The notes under the pieces are model-generated. The model did not search any database, was not told where the DNA came from, and worked only from the letters and a program-made list of their open reading frames with translations. Position numbers and translations under genes: made by a program. From assembly GCF_009455625.1 (NCBI RefSeq), contig NZ_QPEQ01000001.1, positions 1,674,001 through 1,738,000 of the forward strand: 64,000 nt of DNA. The letters are read 5' to 3'. Source of the stretch: Paraburkholderia bonniea. Lineage in GTDB: Bacteria; Pseudomonadota; Gammaproteobacteria; Burkholderiales; Burkholderiaceae. This document shows positions 55,654 to 64,000 of the stretch, in pieces; within the stretch, counting starts at the first letter, position 1, and each line of letters starts with the position of its first letter.

Positions 55654-56886
55654 TCAAGCCAGTTGCGCGTCAACCGACATGCTATGGATGAACTTTTGCA
55701 GAAAACGTTCGCACTCGGTGAGCTGTTCGAGCGCGACAAACTCATTTGCCTTGTGCGCCTGCTGAATATCGCCGGGCCCACACACAATGCTAGGAATGCC
55801 CGCTAGCGCAAACAGACCCGCCTCGGTGCCATATGCGACCTTGCGCTTGCTCTGGTCGGCCGTGAGTGCCCGTACGAGTGTAGTAATGGCGGCCTGTTCT
55901 GCTTCGTCAAGCCCTGGCGCAGCGGCGATCTGGGTGAACTCGATGGCCGCGGACGCATGTTCGCGCTGCATTTGCGGCAGCAGTGTTGTGCGTGCGTACT
56001 GATCTATGCGGGCGAAAATTTCGGCTGGGTTCAGAGTTGGCAGATTGCGGAACTCGAATGTGAAACGGCATTCAGCTGGGACGGTGTTGAGCGAGTTGCC
56101 GCCTTCGATCAGGCTGGTCTGTGCGGTGGTGAACGGCACGTCGTAATGCTCATCGAACGGCCCTTGCGCGCGAAACTGGGTGGCCATGTCGCGGATGTGG
56201 CAGATCAGACGGGCCGCGTATTCGATAGCATTCAAGCCTTGCGGTGTGAGTGACGAATGCGCCGCATGCCCGCGCACGCAGCACTGGTACGCGTTAATGC
56301 CCTTGTGGGCGACAACCGGCAGCATGGAGGTAGGTTCACCGACGATGCAGCCGTCTGGCTTGATGCCACGTTTGAGCAAGTCGTCGATCATCAGCGGCGC
56401 GCCGACACAGCCCACTTCTTCGTCGAAGGACAACGCCAGGTGAATCGGTTTGGCCAGTTTCGTGCGCTGCATCTCGGGCACGAGCGTCAGTGCCGCGCCA
56501 ATAAAACCCTTCATGTCACAGGTGCCGCGCCCATAAAGTTTGCCGTCACGAACTTCTGGCTTGAACGGATCGCTGTCCCAGCGCTGGCCATCGACGGGCA
56601 CCACATCGGTATGTCCAGACAACACCACGCCGCCGTTGGTCGCGCCGTCATGCGCGGGGAGTGTGGCGAACAGGTTGGCCCACTTGCCGCTTGGATCATG
56701 AGTGAGCGTGGCGCTCACGCCGAGCGCACGCAACGCGTCGCGCACGGTTTCGATCAGGCCAAGATTGGGATTGCGGCTGACGGTATCCATGGATACGAGC
56801 CGGGTGACCCAGGGCAGTGAGGCAGGGGATGCAGCAGAAGAGGTAGAAGCAGAAGCAGAACGGGCCGACTCAGCAGTTTGAGACAT
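55654..56886 (-). CDS. argE: Acetylornithine deacetylase
   Basis: 410 residues of M20 peptidase fold. Metal ligands: SGHTDVVP, TCDMKGF, FDEEVG, and the C-terminal QAHKANEF His; GEPTSMLPVVAHKG agrees with ArgE. It removes acetate from N-acetylornithine in arginine synthesis. A Ser/Ala-rich N-terminal stretch precedes. ATG 56886 starts the family-like region. It lies upstream of the dehydratase gene on the same strand. Confidence 0.9.
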   Translation of the reverse strand: MSQTAESARSASASTSSAASPASLPWVTRLVSMDTVSRNPNLGLIETVRDALRALGVSATLTHDPSGKWANLFATLPAHDGATNGGVVLSGHTDVVPVDGQRWDSDPFKPEVRDGKLYGRGTCDMKGFIGAALTLVPEMQRTKLAKPIHLALSFDEEVGCVGAPLMIDDLLKRGIKPDGCIVGEPTSMLPVVAHKGINAYQCCVRGHAAHSSLTPQGLNAIEYAARLICHIRDMATQFRAQGPFDEHYDVPFTTAQTSLIEGGNSLNTVPAECRFTFEFRNLPTLNPAEIFARIDQYARTTLLPQMQREHASAAIEFTQIAAAPGLDEAEQAAITTLVRALTADQSKRKVAYGTEAGLFALAGIPSIVCGPGDIQQAHKANEFVALEQLTECERFLQKFIHSMSVDAQLA

Positions 56887-57013
56887 GTTAGAACTCCGGC
56901 ATACAGAATTTTCGATCATACCCAAAAAGCAGGGGATGGACTAAGGCCCTTATGTAGCAAGGCGCAAGCAGATAAATTCGGCCATCGCCGCAGGTTGGTC
57001 GCGGCCGTTTGTA

Positions 57014-60000
57014 TCAACTGGTTTTGCGCACGGGCGCACCGAGCGCGCGCAGCGTTTCCTTGACCGTTGCGACCCGTATCGCCAGATCGGGGCTACGCGT
57101 TTCGATACGCAGCTTGTCCTGGCCCGCGAGCTTGATGTGCTTGTGTTTTTGCACCATTTCGATAATGCGCATCGCATCAATGGGCGGATTCGGAATGAAC
57201 TGCATGCCGATCACGCTTTCGCCTGCGTCGATCTTCGACAAGCCCAGCGGTTTGGCGAGCAGTCGTAGCCGGTGCGTTTCGACCAGCGCCTGGGCCGGCT
57301 GCGGCAGCTTGCCGAAGCGGTCGATCAGTTCTTCGTGAATGCTGTCGATCAGGTCATCGTGCTCGCAGCTTGCCAGCCGCTTGTATAGCGATAGCCTTTC
57401 CTGGACATCACCGCAGTAGTCGGCAGGCAAGATCGCAGGGGTGTGCAGGTTGATCTCGGTGGTAGCGGCCAGAGGCGCATTCAGATCGGGTTCACGGCCT
57501 TCCTTGAGTGCTTTGACGGCATCGTTGAGCATGTCGGTGTAAAGCTGAAAACCGATCTCGTGAATTTCGCCCGACTGCTTGTCGCCCAGCACCTCGCCCG
57601 TGCCGCGAATTTCGAGGTCATGCATTGCCAGATAAAAGCCCGCGCCCAGCTCTTCCATCTGCTGGATGGCATCGAGACGCCGCTGCCCCTGCTTGGTCAG
57701 GCCTTGCGGGTCATGCACCAGCAGGTACGAATACGCCTGGTGATGTGAGCGCCCGACGCGGCCACGCAACTGGTGCAACTGCGCGAGGCCAAATTTGTCC
57801 GCGCGATGAATCAGGATCGTGTTGGCGCTGGGCACGTCGATGCCGGTTTCGATGATCGTGGTGCAAAGCAGGACGTTGGCGCGCTGAGCCACAAAGTCGC
57901 GCATCACACGTTCCAGTTCGCGCTCGTGCATCTGGCCATGGGCCACGGCGATGCGCGCTTCGGGAACCAGCGCTTCGAGCATCGCCCGGCGGTTTTCGAT
58001 GGTTTCAACTTCGTTATGCAGAAAATAGACCTGGCCGCCGCGTTTGAGCTCACGCAGCATGGCCTCGCGGATCACGCTGTCTTCCTCGCGGCGCAGGAAG
58101 GTTTTGATTGCCAGGCGCTTTTGCGGCGCGGTGGCGATGACCGAAAAGTCGCGCAATCCTTCGAGCGCCATACCCAGCGTGCGCGGAATCGGTGTGGCGG
58201 TGAGCGTCAGCACATCCACTTCGGCCCGCAAGGCCTTGAGCGCTTCTTTCTGCCGCACGCCAAAGCGATGCTCTTCGTCAATGATGACCAGACCCAGCCG
58301 CTTGAACTGAACATCGGCTGACAGCAGCTTGTGCGTGCCGATCACGATATCTATGCCGCCTTCGTTAATCTGCTGGATCGACGCGTTGATTTCTTTGGTT
58401 GACTTAAAGCGCGATAACTCAGCGATGCGCACTGGCCAATCGGAGAAACGGTCGGAGAAGGTTTGTGTGTGCTGTTCCGCGAGCAGGGTGGTGGGCGACA
58501 ACAGCGCAACTTGCTTGCCACCCATGACCGCGATAAAGGCTGCACGCAGCGCGACTTCGGTCTTGCCAAAGCCGACGTCGCCGCAAACCAGCCGGTCCAT
58601 GGGCTTGCCGCTGGTCATGTCGCCAATGACGGCCGCAATGGCCGCGGCCTGGTCGGGGGTTTCCTCAAAGCCGAAACTACCGGCGAATTTCGCGTAATCG
58701 CGCGCGTCTAGTGTGAAAGCGTGACCTTCACGCGCTGCCCGGCGGGCGTACAGGTTCAGGAGTTCAGCGGCGGTATCGCGGATCTGCGCGGCGGCCTTGC
58801 GCCGTGCCTTGTCCCACTGGCCAGAGCCGAGCGCATGCAGTGGCGCGCTGTCGGGGTCGGCACCGCTGTAACGCGAAATGACATGCAACTGCGCCACGGG
58901 GACATACAGTTTGCTGCTGGCGGAATACTCAAGATGCAGGAATTCGGTTTCGCCTTCGCCGAGATCCATCGTCACCAGGCCCAGATAGCGGCCAATGCCA
59001 TGCTGCGCATGCACGACCGGATCACCCGGCTTCAGTTCGGAGAGATCGCGCACCATCGAGTCGACGTTGCTGGCCTGCTCTTGCCGCCGTCGTCCTGAGC
59101 GGCGCGCTAGCGGCCCGTAAAGCTCGGTTTCGGTGATGAGCGCAAGACCTTCGGCGGGCAACGCAAACCCGGTGGCGAGCGGTGCCACGCCGAGCGCAAA
59201 CGGTGCGCTGGAGGTCAGCCAGTCTTCGTAGCTATCGCTTGATGCAGGCCGTAGCTGATGCTCGGTGAGCAATTGGGCGATGGTTTCACGGCGCCCTGCT
59301 GATTCAGCCAGAAACAGCACGCGATTTGGCGAGGTAGCCAGATAAGCGCGTAACGCTGCGAGTGGATCGTCAGCGTGGCGGTCGAGCGCGAGTGCCGGCA
59401 GCGGCGTGGCCCAGCCGCTGCTGTTAGAGGGGAGTACAAGGCGAGCAAACGGTTTGGCCAGCGTAAAAAAATCTTCGTCTGAAAGAAACAGCCGTTGCGG
59501 CTCAAGAATGGGCCGGTCGCGGTCATGAGACAAAAAGTTATAGCGCTGCCGGGTATCGGCCGTGAAACGCCGGATCGCGGTGTCCATGTCGCCGGTAAAC
59601 ACCAGTTGAGCTCCGGCGGGCAGATAGTGAAACAGCGTGGCGGTATCGTCGAAAAAAAGCGGCAAATAATATTCGATGCCAGCCGACGGGACGCCATTGC
59701 CGATGTCCTTGTAGATCGTCGCGCGGCTGGGGTCGCCCTCGAACACCTCACGCCAGCGGCTGCGAAACGCTGTCCGGGCGGCATCATCAAACGGGAACTC
59801 GCGGCCCGGCAGCAAGCGCACGTCGCGCACGGGATACAGGCTGCGCTGGGTATCCGGATCGAAGGCCCGGATGGAATCGACCTGATCGTCGAACAGGTCG
59901 ATGCGATACGGCAACGGCGAGCCCATCGGAAAGAGGTCAATCAGCGAGCCACGCACGCAGTACTCACCAGGACGCACCACCTGGCTCACATGCTCATAGC

Positions 60001-60508
60001 CAGCGAGCGTCAGTTGCGCCTTGAAGCGCGCTTCATTCAGCCGCTCGCCCTGGCCAAACGAGAACGTGTAAGCCGCCATGAATGACGGCGGCGGCATGCG
60101 GTACAGCGCTGTGGTTGCCGGCACCAGCAGGATGTCGCAGCGCTCTTCACCCAGATCGTGCAGGGTGGCGAGCCGCTCTGACACGAGATCCTGATGAGGT
60201 GAGAAGGTGTCGTAGGGCAGTGTTTCCCAGTCGGGCAGCAACCGCACCCGCGCTTCGGGGGCGAAAAAACTGATTTCCTGCGAAAGCCGCTGGGCATCGG
60301 CGGCGTTCGCGCAGATCACTGCCAGCAGCGGCGCTTGTGCCCGATAGGCCAGGTGATAGCGGGCGATCAGTAGCGCATCGGACGAACCGAATGCGCCATC
60401 AAAAGCAAAACGCTGGCCCGTTTTGACGAGTGCGACCGGCGCGGTGGCAGTGCCGGTCGAAAGAGACGAGGGAGACGGGGACTGCGATGAAGCGGCGATG
60501 TCTGACAT
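57014..60508 (-). CDS. mfd: Transcription-repair coupling factor Mfd
   Basis: 1164 residues. Order: UvrB-like N-terminal domain (DWETLPYDTFSPHQD), RNA-polymerase-interacting CarD-like domain (GDPVVHAQHGIGRYLG), Walker A CGDVGFGKTEVALR, DEEH box (VIIDEEHRFGVRQK), TRCF motif VI QLRGRVGRS and a C-terminal TRCF domain. It displaces stalled RNA polymerase and recruits UvrA. ATG 60508 lacks a clear Shine-Dalgarno sequence; GTG 60535 is an alternative adding nine residues. It diverges from ispD. Confidence 0.97.
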   Translation of the reverse strand: MSDIAASSQSPSPSSLSTGTATAPVALVKTGQRFAFDGAFGSSDALLIARYHLAYRAQAPLLAVICANAADAQRLSQEISFFAPEARVRLLPDWETLPYDTFSPHQDLVSERLATLHDLGEERCDILLVPATTALYRMPPPSFMAAYTFSFGQGERLNEARFKAQLTLAGYEHVSQVVRPGEYCVRGSLIDLFPMGSPLPYRIDLFDDQVDSIRAFDPDTQRSLYPVRDVRLLPGREFPFDDAARTAFRSRWREVFEGDPSRATIYKDIGNGVPSAGIEYYLPLFFDDTATLFHYLPAGAQLVFTGDMDTAIRRFTADTRQRYNFLSHDRDRPILEPQRLFLSDEDFFTLAKPFARLVLPSNSSGWATPLPALALDRHADDPLAALRAYLATSPNRVLFLAESAGRRETIAQLLTEHQLRPASSDSYEDWLTSSAPFALGVAPLATGFALPAEGLALITETELYGPLARRSGRRRQEQASNVDSMVRDLSELKPGDPVVHAQHGIGRYLGLVTMDLGEGETEFLHLEYSASSKLYVPVAQLHVISRYSGADPDSAPLHALGSGQWDKARRKAAAQIRDTAAELLNLYARRAAREGHAFTLDARDYAKFAGSFGFEETPDQAAAIAAVIGDMTSGKPMDRLVCGDVGFGKTEVALRAAFIAVMGGKQVALLSPTTLLAEQHTQTFSDRFSDWPVRIAELSRFKSTKEINASIQQINEGGIDIVIGTHKLLSADVQFKRLGLVIIDEEHRFGVRQKEALKALRAEVDVLTLTATPIPRTLGMALEGLRDFSVIATAPQKRLAIKTFLRREEDSVIREAMLRELKRGGQVYFLHNEVETIENRRAMLEALVPEARIAVAHGQMHERELERVMRDFVAQRANVLLCTTIIETGIDVPSANTILIHRADKFGLAQLHQLRGRVGRSHHQAYSYLLVHDPQGLTKQGQRRLDAIQQMEELGAGFYLAMHDLEIRGTGEVLGDKQSGEIHEIGFQLYTDMLNDAVKALKEGREPDLNAPLAATTEINLHTPAILPADYCGDVQERLSLYKRLASCEHDDLIDSIHEELIDRFGKLPQPAQALVETHRLRLLAKPLGLSKIDAGESVIGMQFIPNPPIDAMRIIEMVQKHKHIKLAGQDKLRIETRSPDLAIRVATVKETLRALGAPVRKTS

Positions 60509-60628
60509 AGGGGGAAAAGGCAGCCGTAGGTTCACAGGTGAGCGGCAAGTTTACGCGTGTCGGGGCCAGGATGGTAAGGCGCTGTTATAAAATCCGCGCT
60601 TGACTTTGACTATGAGACGCCCGCCGCT

Positions 60629-61339
60629 GTGACTTCACGTTTTTTTGCCTTGATTCCGTGTGCGGGTACCGGTAGCCGTTCCGGTGCAGCAATGCCCAAG
60701 CAATATCGCAGTGTGGCCGGGCGTGATTTGCTGCATCACACGCTGGCTGCGTTCGACGCCTGTCATGAACTAGCCCAGACACTCGTCGTCATTGCCCCGG
60801 ATGATGCTCATTTCGATGCGCGCCGTTTTGCTGGCCTGCGCTTTATCGTGCGCCGCTGCGGCGGTGCTTCACGTCAGGCGTCGGTGCTCAATGGCCTGCA
60901 TGCGCTGGCGGAGTTTGGCGCAGACGACAACGACTGGGTGCTGGTACATGACGCCGCGCGCCCGGGCATTACCCCGGGCCTGATTCGCACATTAATCGGG
61001 GTGCTAAAAGATGATCCCGTTGGCGGCATCGTCGCGCTGCCGGTGGCCGATACACTCAAACGCGTCGCCCCCGATAGTGGGGGGCGGATCGCTCGCACAG
61101 AAGCGCGTGATGGGCTGTGGCAAGCGCAAACGCCGCAGATGTTTCGCGTGGGCATGTTGCGTGACGCTATTCTGGACGCTCAGCGCAACGGCCATGATCT
61201 GACTGATGAAGCCAGCGCCATCGAATGGCTGGGCCATGCACCGCAGCTGGTGCAAGGCAGCTTGAGCAATTTCAAGGTGACCTATCCTGAGGACTTCGAT
61301 CTTGCTGACGCAATGTTGCGCTGGCAGGGCGGATCCTGA
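60629..61339 (+). CDS. ispD: 2-C-methyl-D-erythritol 4-phosphate cytidylyltransferase
   Basis: 236 residues with GTG start. CTP-binding [17 protein letters not shown] and the [11 protein letters not shown] and [16 protein letters not shown] motifs are typical. It makes CDP-methylerythritol in the MEP isoprenoid pathway, feeding IspF coded 46 bases downstream through IspE, which is not in this window. Confidence 0.96.
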   Translation: MTSRFFALIPCAGTGSRSGAAMPKQYRSVAGRDLLHHTLAAFDACHELAQTLVVIAPDDAHFDARRFAGLRFIVRRCGGASRQASVLNGLHALAEFGADDNDWVLVHDAARPGITPGLIRTLIGVLKDDPVGGIVALPVADTLKRVAPDSGGRIARTEARDGLWQAQTPQMFRVGMLRDAILDAQRNGHDLTDEASAIEWLGHAPQLVQGSLSNFKVTYPEDFDLADAMLRWQGGS

Positions 61340-61385
61340 GCCGTTTGGTTCAATTCAATCAACCCGTAACCCAAGGTTTCTCGCT

Positions 61386-61865
61386 ATGGATTTAAGAGTC
61401 GGACAGGGATATGACGTGCATGCGCTCGTGCCAGGGCGTCCACTGGTGCTGGGCGGTGTCATGGTTCCTTATGAACGCGGCCTGCTGGGCCATTCAGATG
61501 CTGATGCGCTGCTGCATGCACTGACCGACGCGTTGTTTGGTGCAGCGGCCCTGGGCGACATTGGCCGGCATTTTCCAGATACCGATCCGCATTTTGCGGG
61601 CGCAGACAGCCGGGCGTTATTGCGTGAATGCGCAGTACGGCTGCAAAAAGCGGGTTTTACGATTGTGAATGTGGATACCACAGTCATCACCCAGGCACCG
61701 AAGCTGGCACCGCATATCGACGCGATGCGGGCCAATATTGCGGCTGATCTCAAGCTACCGCTTGAGCGAGTGAATGTGAAAGCCAAGACCAACGAAAAGC
61801 TCGGCTATCTCGGGCGAGGCGAGGCCATCGAGGCTCAGGCCATCGCGCTGCTGATGAAGCGCTGA
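61386..61865 (+). CDS. ispF: 2-C-methyl-D-erythritol 2,4-cyclodiphosphate synthase
   Basis: 159 residues. Zinc-binding D and H in [11 protein letters not shown], and [32 protein letters not shown] and [14 protein letters not shown] are complete. It releases CMP to form MEcPP. ATG 61386 starts the family region; the upstream frame overlaps ispD. Confidence 0.97.
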   Translation: MDLRVGQGYDVHALVPGRPLVLGGVMVPYERGLLGHSDADALLHALTDALFGAAALGDIGRHFPDTDPHFAGADSRALLRECAVRLQKAGFTIVNVDTTVITQAPKLAPHIDAMRANIAADLKLPLERVNVKAKTNEKLGYLGRGEAIEAQAIALLMKR

Positions 61866-61915
61866 GATTTGAGGCACTGAAGCGCCGTCCTGGCACATTC
61901 ATTAGAAGGCTGGCT

Positions 61916-61939
61916 GAATGCCCGAATGCCCGAATGCCT
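61916..61939. repeat. Short 8-bp tandem repeat
   Basis: GAATGCCC, GAATGCCC and GAATGCCT in tandem after the ispF stop. Only three units; likely neutral. Confidence 0.75.
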
Positions 61940-61962
61940 GAATCGAATGTGAAGTCGTTAAA

Positions 61963-62001
61963 AAAACACCATGTGGCGTATGACCACATGGTGTTTTCTT
62001 T
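61963..62001. terminator. Bidirectional terminator between ispF and ahpD
   Basis: A 14-base arm AAAACACCATGTGG (61963-61976) and its complement (61984-61997) enclose a 7-base loop; A-run and T-rich flanks are present on both strands. Genes converge. Confidence 0.9.
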
Positions 62002-62072
62002 TGGCGGGTGCTGGTTGCTTCATGGCTTTGGTGCACGTGTGAAGTGCACGTGTAAAGCACCGCACTCACGCC

Positions 62073-62597
62073 TTACTTGCCTTCGGCTGCAATGACGAGT
62101 GCCGCTGCATTGATAACCGAGGCGATCCGGCCAATGTCACGCAACTGCGTGGAGCTCATTCCTTCGTTGACCAGCGTATCGAAGTGCGATTTCACACAGA
62201 AGTGGCACTTGCCGATGATCGAAGCTGCCAGCGCGTACATTTCGAAGCGGCGTTTATCCACACCACCGTGCGTCGCATAGGCATTCATACGCAAACCGGC
62301 TGGTTGGGATTTCAGATCGGCATTGCCGGTCATCTCGACATACGGGTACCAGACGTTATTCATGCCCATCAAGGCGGAGGCAGTCAGCGCGCCGTTGGTT
62401 TCTTCTTCTGACAGCACACCTGCTTGACGAATCGCCGCGACCAGGGCCGGGCTTTGTGCTGCGAAAGCCGCAGCCAGGGCTACGCCAACCGCATCATTGC
62501 CTTCCAGTGACGAGCGGGCAATCGTGCCATCGAGGTTCAAGCGAATATCTTTTGCGTATTCGGGTACGAGATCTTTAATTGCAGATAAGAATTCCAT
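62073..62597 (-). CDS. ahpD: Alkyl hydroperoxidase AhpD
   Basis: 174 residues, carboxymuconolactone decarboxylase fold. Active motif Cys131-x-x-Cys134 with His138 (KCHFCVKSH), as in Mycobacterium tuberculosis AhpD. It regenerates AhpC using reductants through a lipoyl partner, in systems where AhpF is absent. It is downstream of ahpC with a terminator between. Confidence 0.95.
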   Translation of the reverse strand: MEFLSAIKDLVPEYAKDIRLNLDGTIARSSLEGNDAVGVALAAAFAAQSPALVAAIRQAGVLSEEETNGALTASALMGMNNVWYPYVEMTGNADLKSQPAGLRMNAYATHGGVDKRRFEMYALAASIIGKCHFCVKSHFDTLVNEGMSSTQLRDIGRIASVINAAALVIAAEGK

Positions 62598-62621
62598 TGA
62601 TTTCTCCTATCGGGTTGCGGA

Positions 62622-62660
62622 TAAAAAAGCCCGCCCTCTTTTTCAAGTTGGGGCGGGCTT
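62622..62660 (-). terminator. Terminator/attenuator between ahpC and ahpD
   Basis: On the minus strand AAGCCCGCCC (62651-62660) pairs with GGGCGGGCTT (62627-62636) across a 14-base loop, then T tract (62623-62628). It lies just after ahpC, so it would lower ahpD relative to ahpC while letting some read-through. Confidence 0.8.
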
Positions 62661-62671
62661 GCACCGTAGAT

Positions 62672-63220
62672 TTACAGTGTTGTGCCGCCAACTGCGCGGT
62701 TGCAAGGGCAGAGTTCATCCGTTTGCAGACCATCGAGAATACGCAGCACTTCTTCTGGATTACGGCCAACGTTCAGGTTATTCACTGAAACGTGCTGAAT
62801 CGTGTTGTCGGGGTCGACGATGAAAGTGGCGCGCAATGCAACACCGGCTTCCTTGTCGCGCACGCCGAGCTGGTCGATCAATTCACCCTTGACATCGCCA
62901 AACGCATAGTGATTGAGCTTGTCCAGATCTTTGTGCTCACGACGCCATGCCAGCTTCACGAATTCGTTGTCAACGCTGCCGCCCATCAGGACCGCATCAC
63001 GTTCTGCGAAATCTTTGGCCAGCTTGCCGAATTCAACGATTTCTGTCGGGCACACGAAGGTGAAGTCCTTCGGGTAGAAATAGATAATTTTCCATTTGCC
63101 CGGAAAAGATTGTTCAGTGATGTTTTCAAATGCCGATACGCCGTTTTCTTCGTGATTATTGAACCCCGGCTTGGCAGCGGTGACGGTGAAAGCTTCGAGT
63201 TTATCGCCCACGGTTTTCAT
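62672..63220 (-). CDS. ahpC: Peroxiredoxin AhpC
   Basis: 182 residues. Peroxidatic Cys 57 in DFTFVCPTEIVEF and C-terminal Cys 171 and 173 (ELCPCN), the three-cysteine arrangement of M. tuberculosis AhpC that works with AhpD. It reduces H2O2 and organic hydroperoxides in the cytosol. An inverted repeat 90 bases upstream may be an OxyR-type site. Confidence 0.95.
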   Translation of the reverse strand: MKTVGDKLEAFTVTAAKPGFNNHEENGVSAFENITEQSFPGKWKIIYFYPKDFTFVCPTEIVEFGKLAKDFAERDAVLMGGSVDNEFVKLAWRREHKDLDKLNHYAFGDVKGELIDQLGVRDKEAGVALRATFIVDPDNTIQHVSVNNLNVGRNPEEVLRILDGLQTDELCPCNRAVGGTTL

Positions 63221-63308
63221 GCGGAATACTCCTTGATGTGATGGAAAACAGCCTGATTAAGCTACCGGCCTGCTGTAACGTCTGCGTTACATGTGTCGAA
63301 CTATACAT

Positions 63309-63332
63309 CTATTGCAAACACATTAGCAATAG
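63309..63332 (-). promoter_or_regulatory. Inverted repeat upstream of ahpC (possible OxyR site)
   Basis: CTATTGC (63309-63315) and GCAATAG (63326-63332) with a 10-base centre, on the ahpC side of the gap. ATAG/CTAT quartets resemble OxyR boxes but the standard 7-base spacing is not met; assignment is tentative. Confidence 0.35.
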
Positions 63333-63365
63333 TTTTTTTATATCAAGACAGGTGGTGGGTGCTAT

Positions 63366-64000
63366 TCAGGAATATTTTGCGGCCGGGAATTCGATTGAAA
63401 CTTCGAGCCCGCTGTCTTGCGCGCGGTTGCGCAGCCGTAACGTGCCGCGATAACGATTGACCAGCCTTTGCACGATTGCCATGCCAAGGCCGGTGCCATT
63501 GGCCTGGGTGCGGGCTGAATCAACGCGATAGAACGGCCGGGTGACCAGTTGCAATTGATCTTCCGGGATACCTGGGCCTTCATCGGCAACCATTAGTTCA
63601 ACGCCTGCATGTGATACACGCGTTTCCAGCATCACATGCGCGATGCCATCCTCCTCGCTCTGCCCGTACTTGCGGGCGTTCTCGAGCAGATTGTCGATGA
63701 CCCGGCGGACATCGGTTTCGTTGGCTTCAATGACGGCAGTGGGCGCTAGCCGGGTGGTCAGATGCATACCCTCTTCGTTGCCGATGCGTGTGGCAAGCTC
63801 ATCTGCGATGACAGACAGATCGACCGGTTCCAGCATTTTTTGCACCGGTCTTGCGTAATCGAGAAAACGGCCAATGATCATGTCCATTTGTTCGATGTCG
63901 TCATTCATCGCATCTTTGGTGGACTGATCGGATGGGCTCATTTCGGTTTCAAGCCGCAGACGCGCAAGCGGGGTGCGCAAATCATGTGAAATGCCCGCCA
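63366..64000 (-). CDS. EnvZ-like sensor histidine kinase, 3' part (5' end outside window)
   Basis: The C-terminal ~210 residues of a kinase. The frame is open to the right edge and reads AGISHDLRTPLARLRLE, the H box with the phospho-accepting His. N box NLLENARKYG, G1 VADEGPGIPE and G2 NGTGLGMAIV follow. The pattern is closest to EnvZ-type osmosensor kinases. The TTG at 63980 is an internal Leu, not a start. The sensor and HAMP parts lie outside the window, as would a cognate OmpR-like regulator. Confidence 0.88.
   Translation of the reverse strand, partial: AGISHDLRTPLARLRLETEMSPSDQSTKDAMNDDIEQMDMIIGRFLDYARPVQKMLEPVDLSVIADELATRIGNEEGMHLTTRLAPTAVIEANETDVRRVIDNLLENARKYGQSEEDGIAHVMLETRVSHAGVELMVADEGPGIPEDQLQLVTRPFYRVDSARTQANGTGLGMAIVQRLVNRYRGTLRLRNRAQDSGLEVSIEFPAAKYS

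Overview
The window is a chromosomal segment of a beta-proteobacterium of the Burkholderia/Paraburkholderia group. The evidence is gene content and order: 4.5S SRP RNA-dnaX-ybaB-recR, surE-pcm-nlpD-rpoS, divergent bamD/rluD with pgeF, a phaC-phaA-phaB-phaR polyhydroxybutyrate cluster very close to that of Cupriavidus necator, rimO with a PfkB-family sugar kinase, mfd convergent on ispD-ispF, and ahpC-ahpD next to an EnvZ-type kinase. Coding density is high and the base composition is GC-rich. No rRNA, tRNA, CRISPR array, prophage or insertion sequence was recognised.

Layout. 1-1.8 kb: 3' part of clpB. 2.0-3.8 kb: an AbiEi/AbiEii-type toxin-antitoxin module behind a palindromic, AT-rich promoter, the clearest accessory insertion. 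4.0-12.5 kb: mostly minus-strand envelope and transport genes (YidB, ComEA-like HhH protein, MATE pump, GT39-type glycosyltransferase, rpmE2, mtfA, an MFS exporter and its MerR-type regulator). 12.6-19 kb: information processing (rho, trxA, SRP RNA, dnaX, ybaB, recR). 19.1-23.3 kb: a family III CoA-transferase followed by a complete SsuABC/TauABC-like ABC importer of unknown substrate. 23.3-32.3 kb: stress and housekeeping (surE, pcm, nlpD, rpoS, a DEDD exonuclease, rlmD, bamD, rluD, pgeF). 32.7-37.6 kb: PHB synthesis and its regulator. 37.9-44.6 kb: dusC, rimO, sugar kinase, an unrecognised secreted protein, metC, serB. 44.8-51.4 kb: a two-partner secretion (TPS) locus. 51.5-64 kb: AsmA-like protein, mscL, a PLP-dependent dehydratase, argE, mfd, ispD, ispF, ahpD, ahpC and a truncated histidine kinase.

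The most unusual region is 44.8-51.4 kb. A short TpsA exoprotein carries a TPS/haemagglutination domain, a predicted beta-helix, about 16 VTPL-polyproline decapeptide-like repeats, a Pro-Ala segment and a charged, probably helical C-terminal tail. It is followed by its TpsB outer-membrane transporter and a small secreted protein with two cysteines that I do not recognise. The locus is preceded by three tandem 11-bp repeats over a putative promoter and followed by a perfect 20-bp-arm hairpin. A second item worth testing is in dnaX: a seven-A run just before the tau-specific C-terminal region, where a -1 shift reaches a stop after three codons, as expected for a programmed gamma/tau arrangement.

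All calls come from reading the sequence and recalled family motifs; no database search was run. Start codons were moved inward from the longest ORF where a ribosome binding site or family length supported it.
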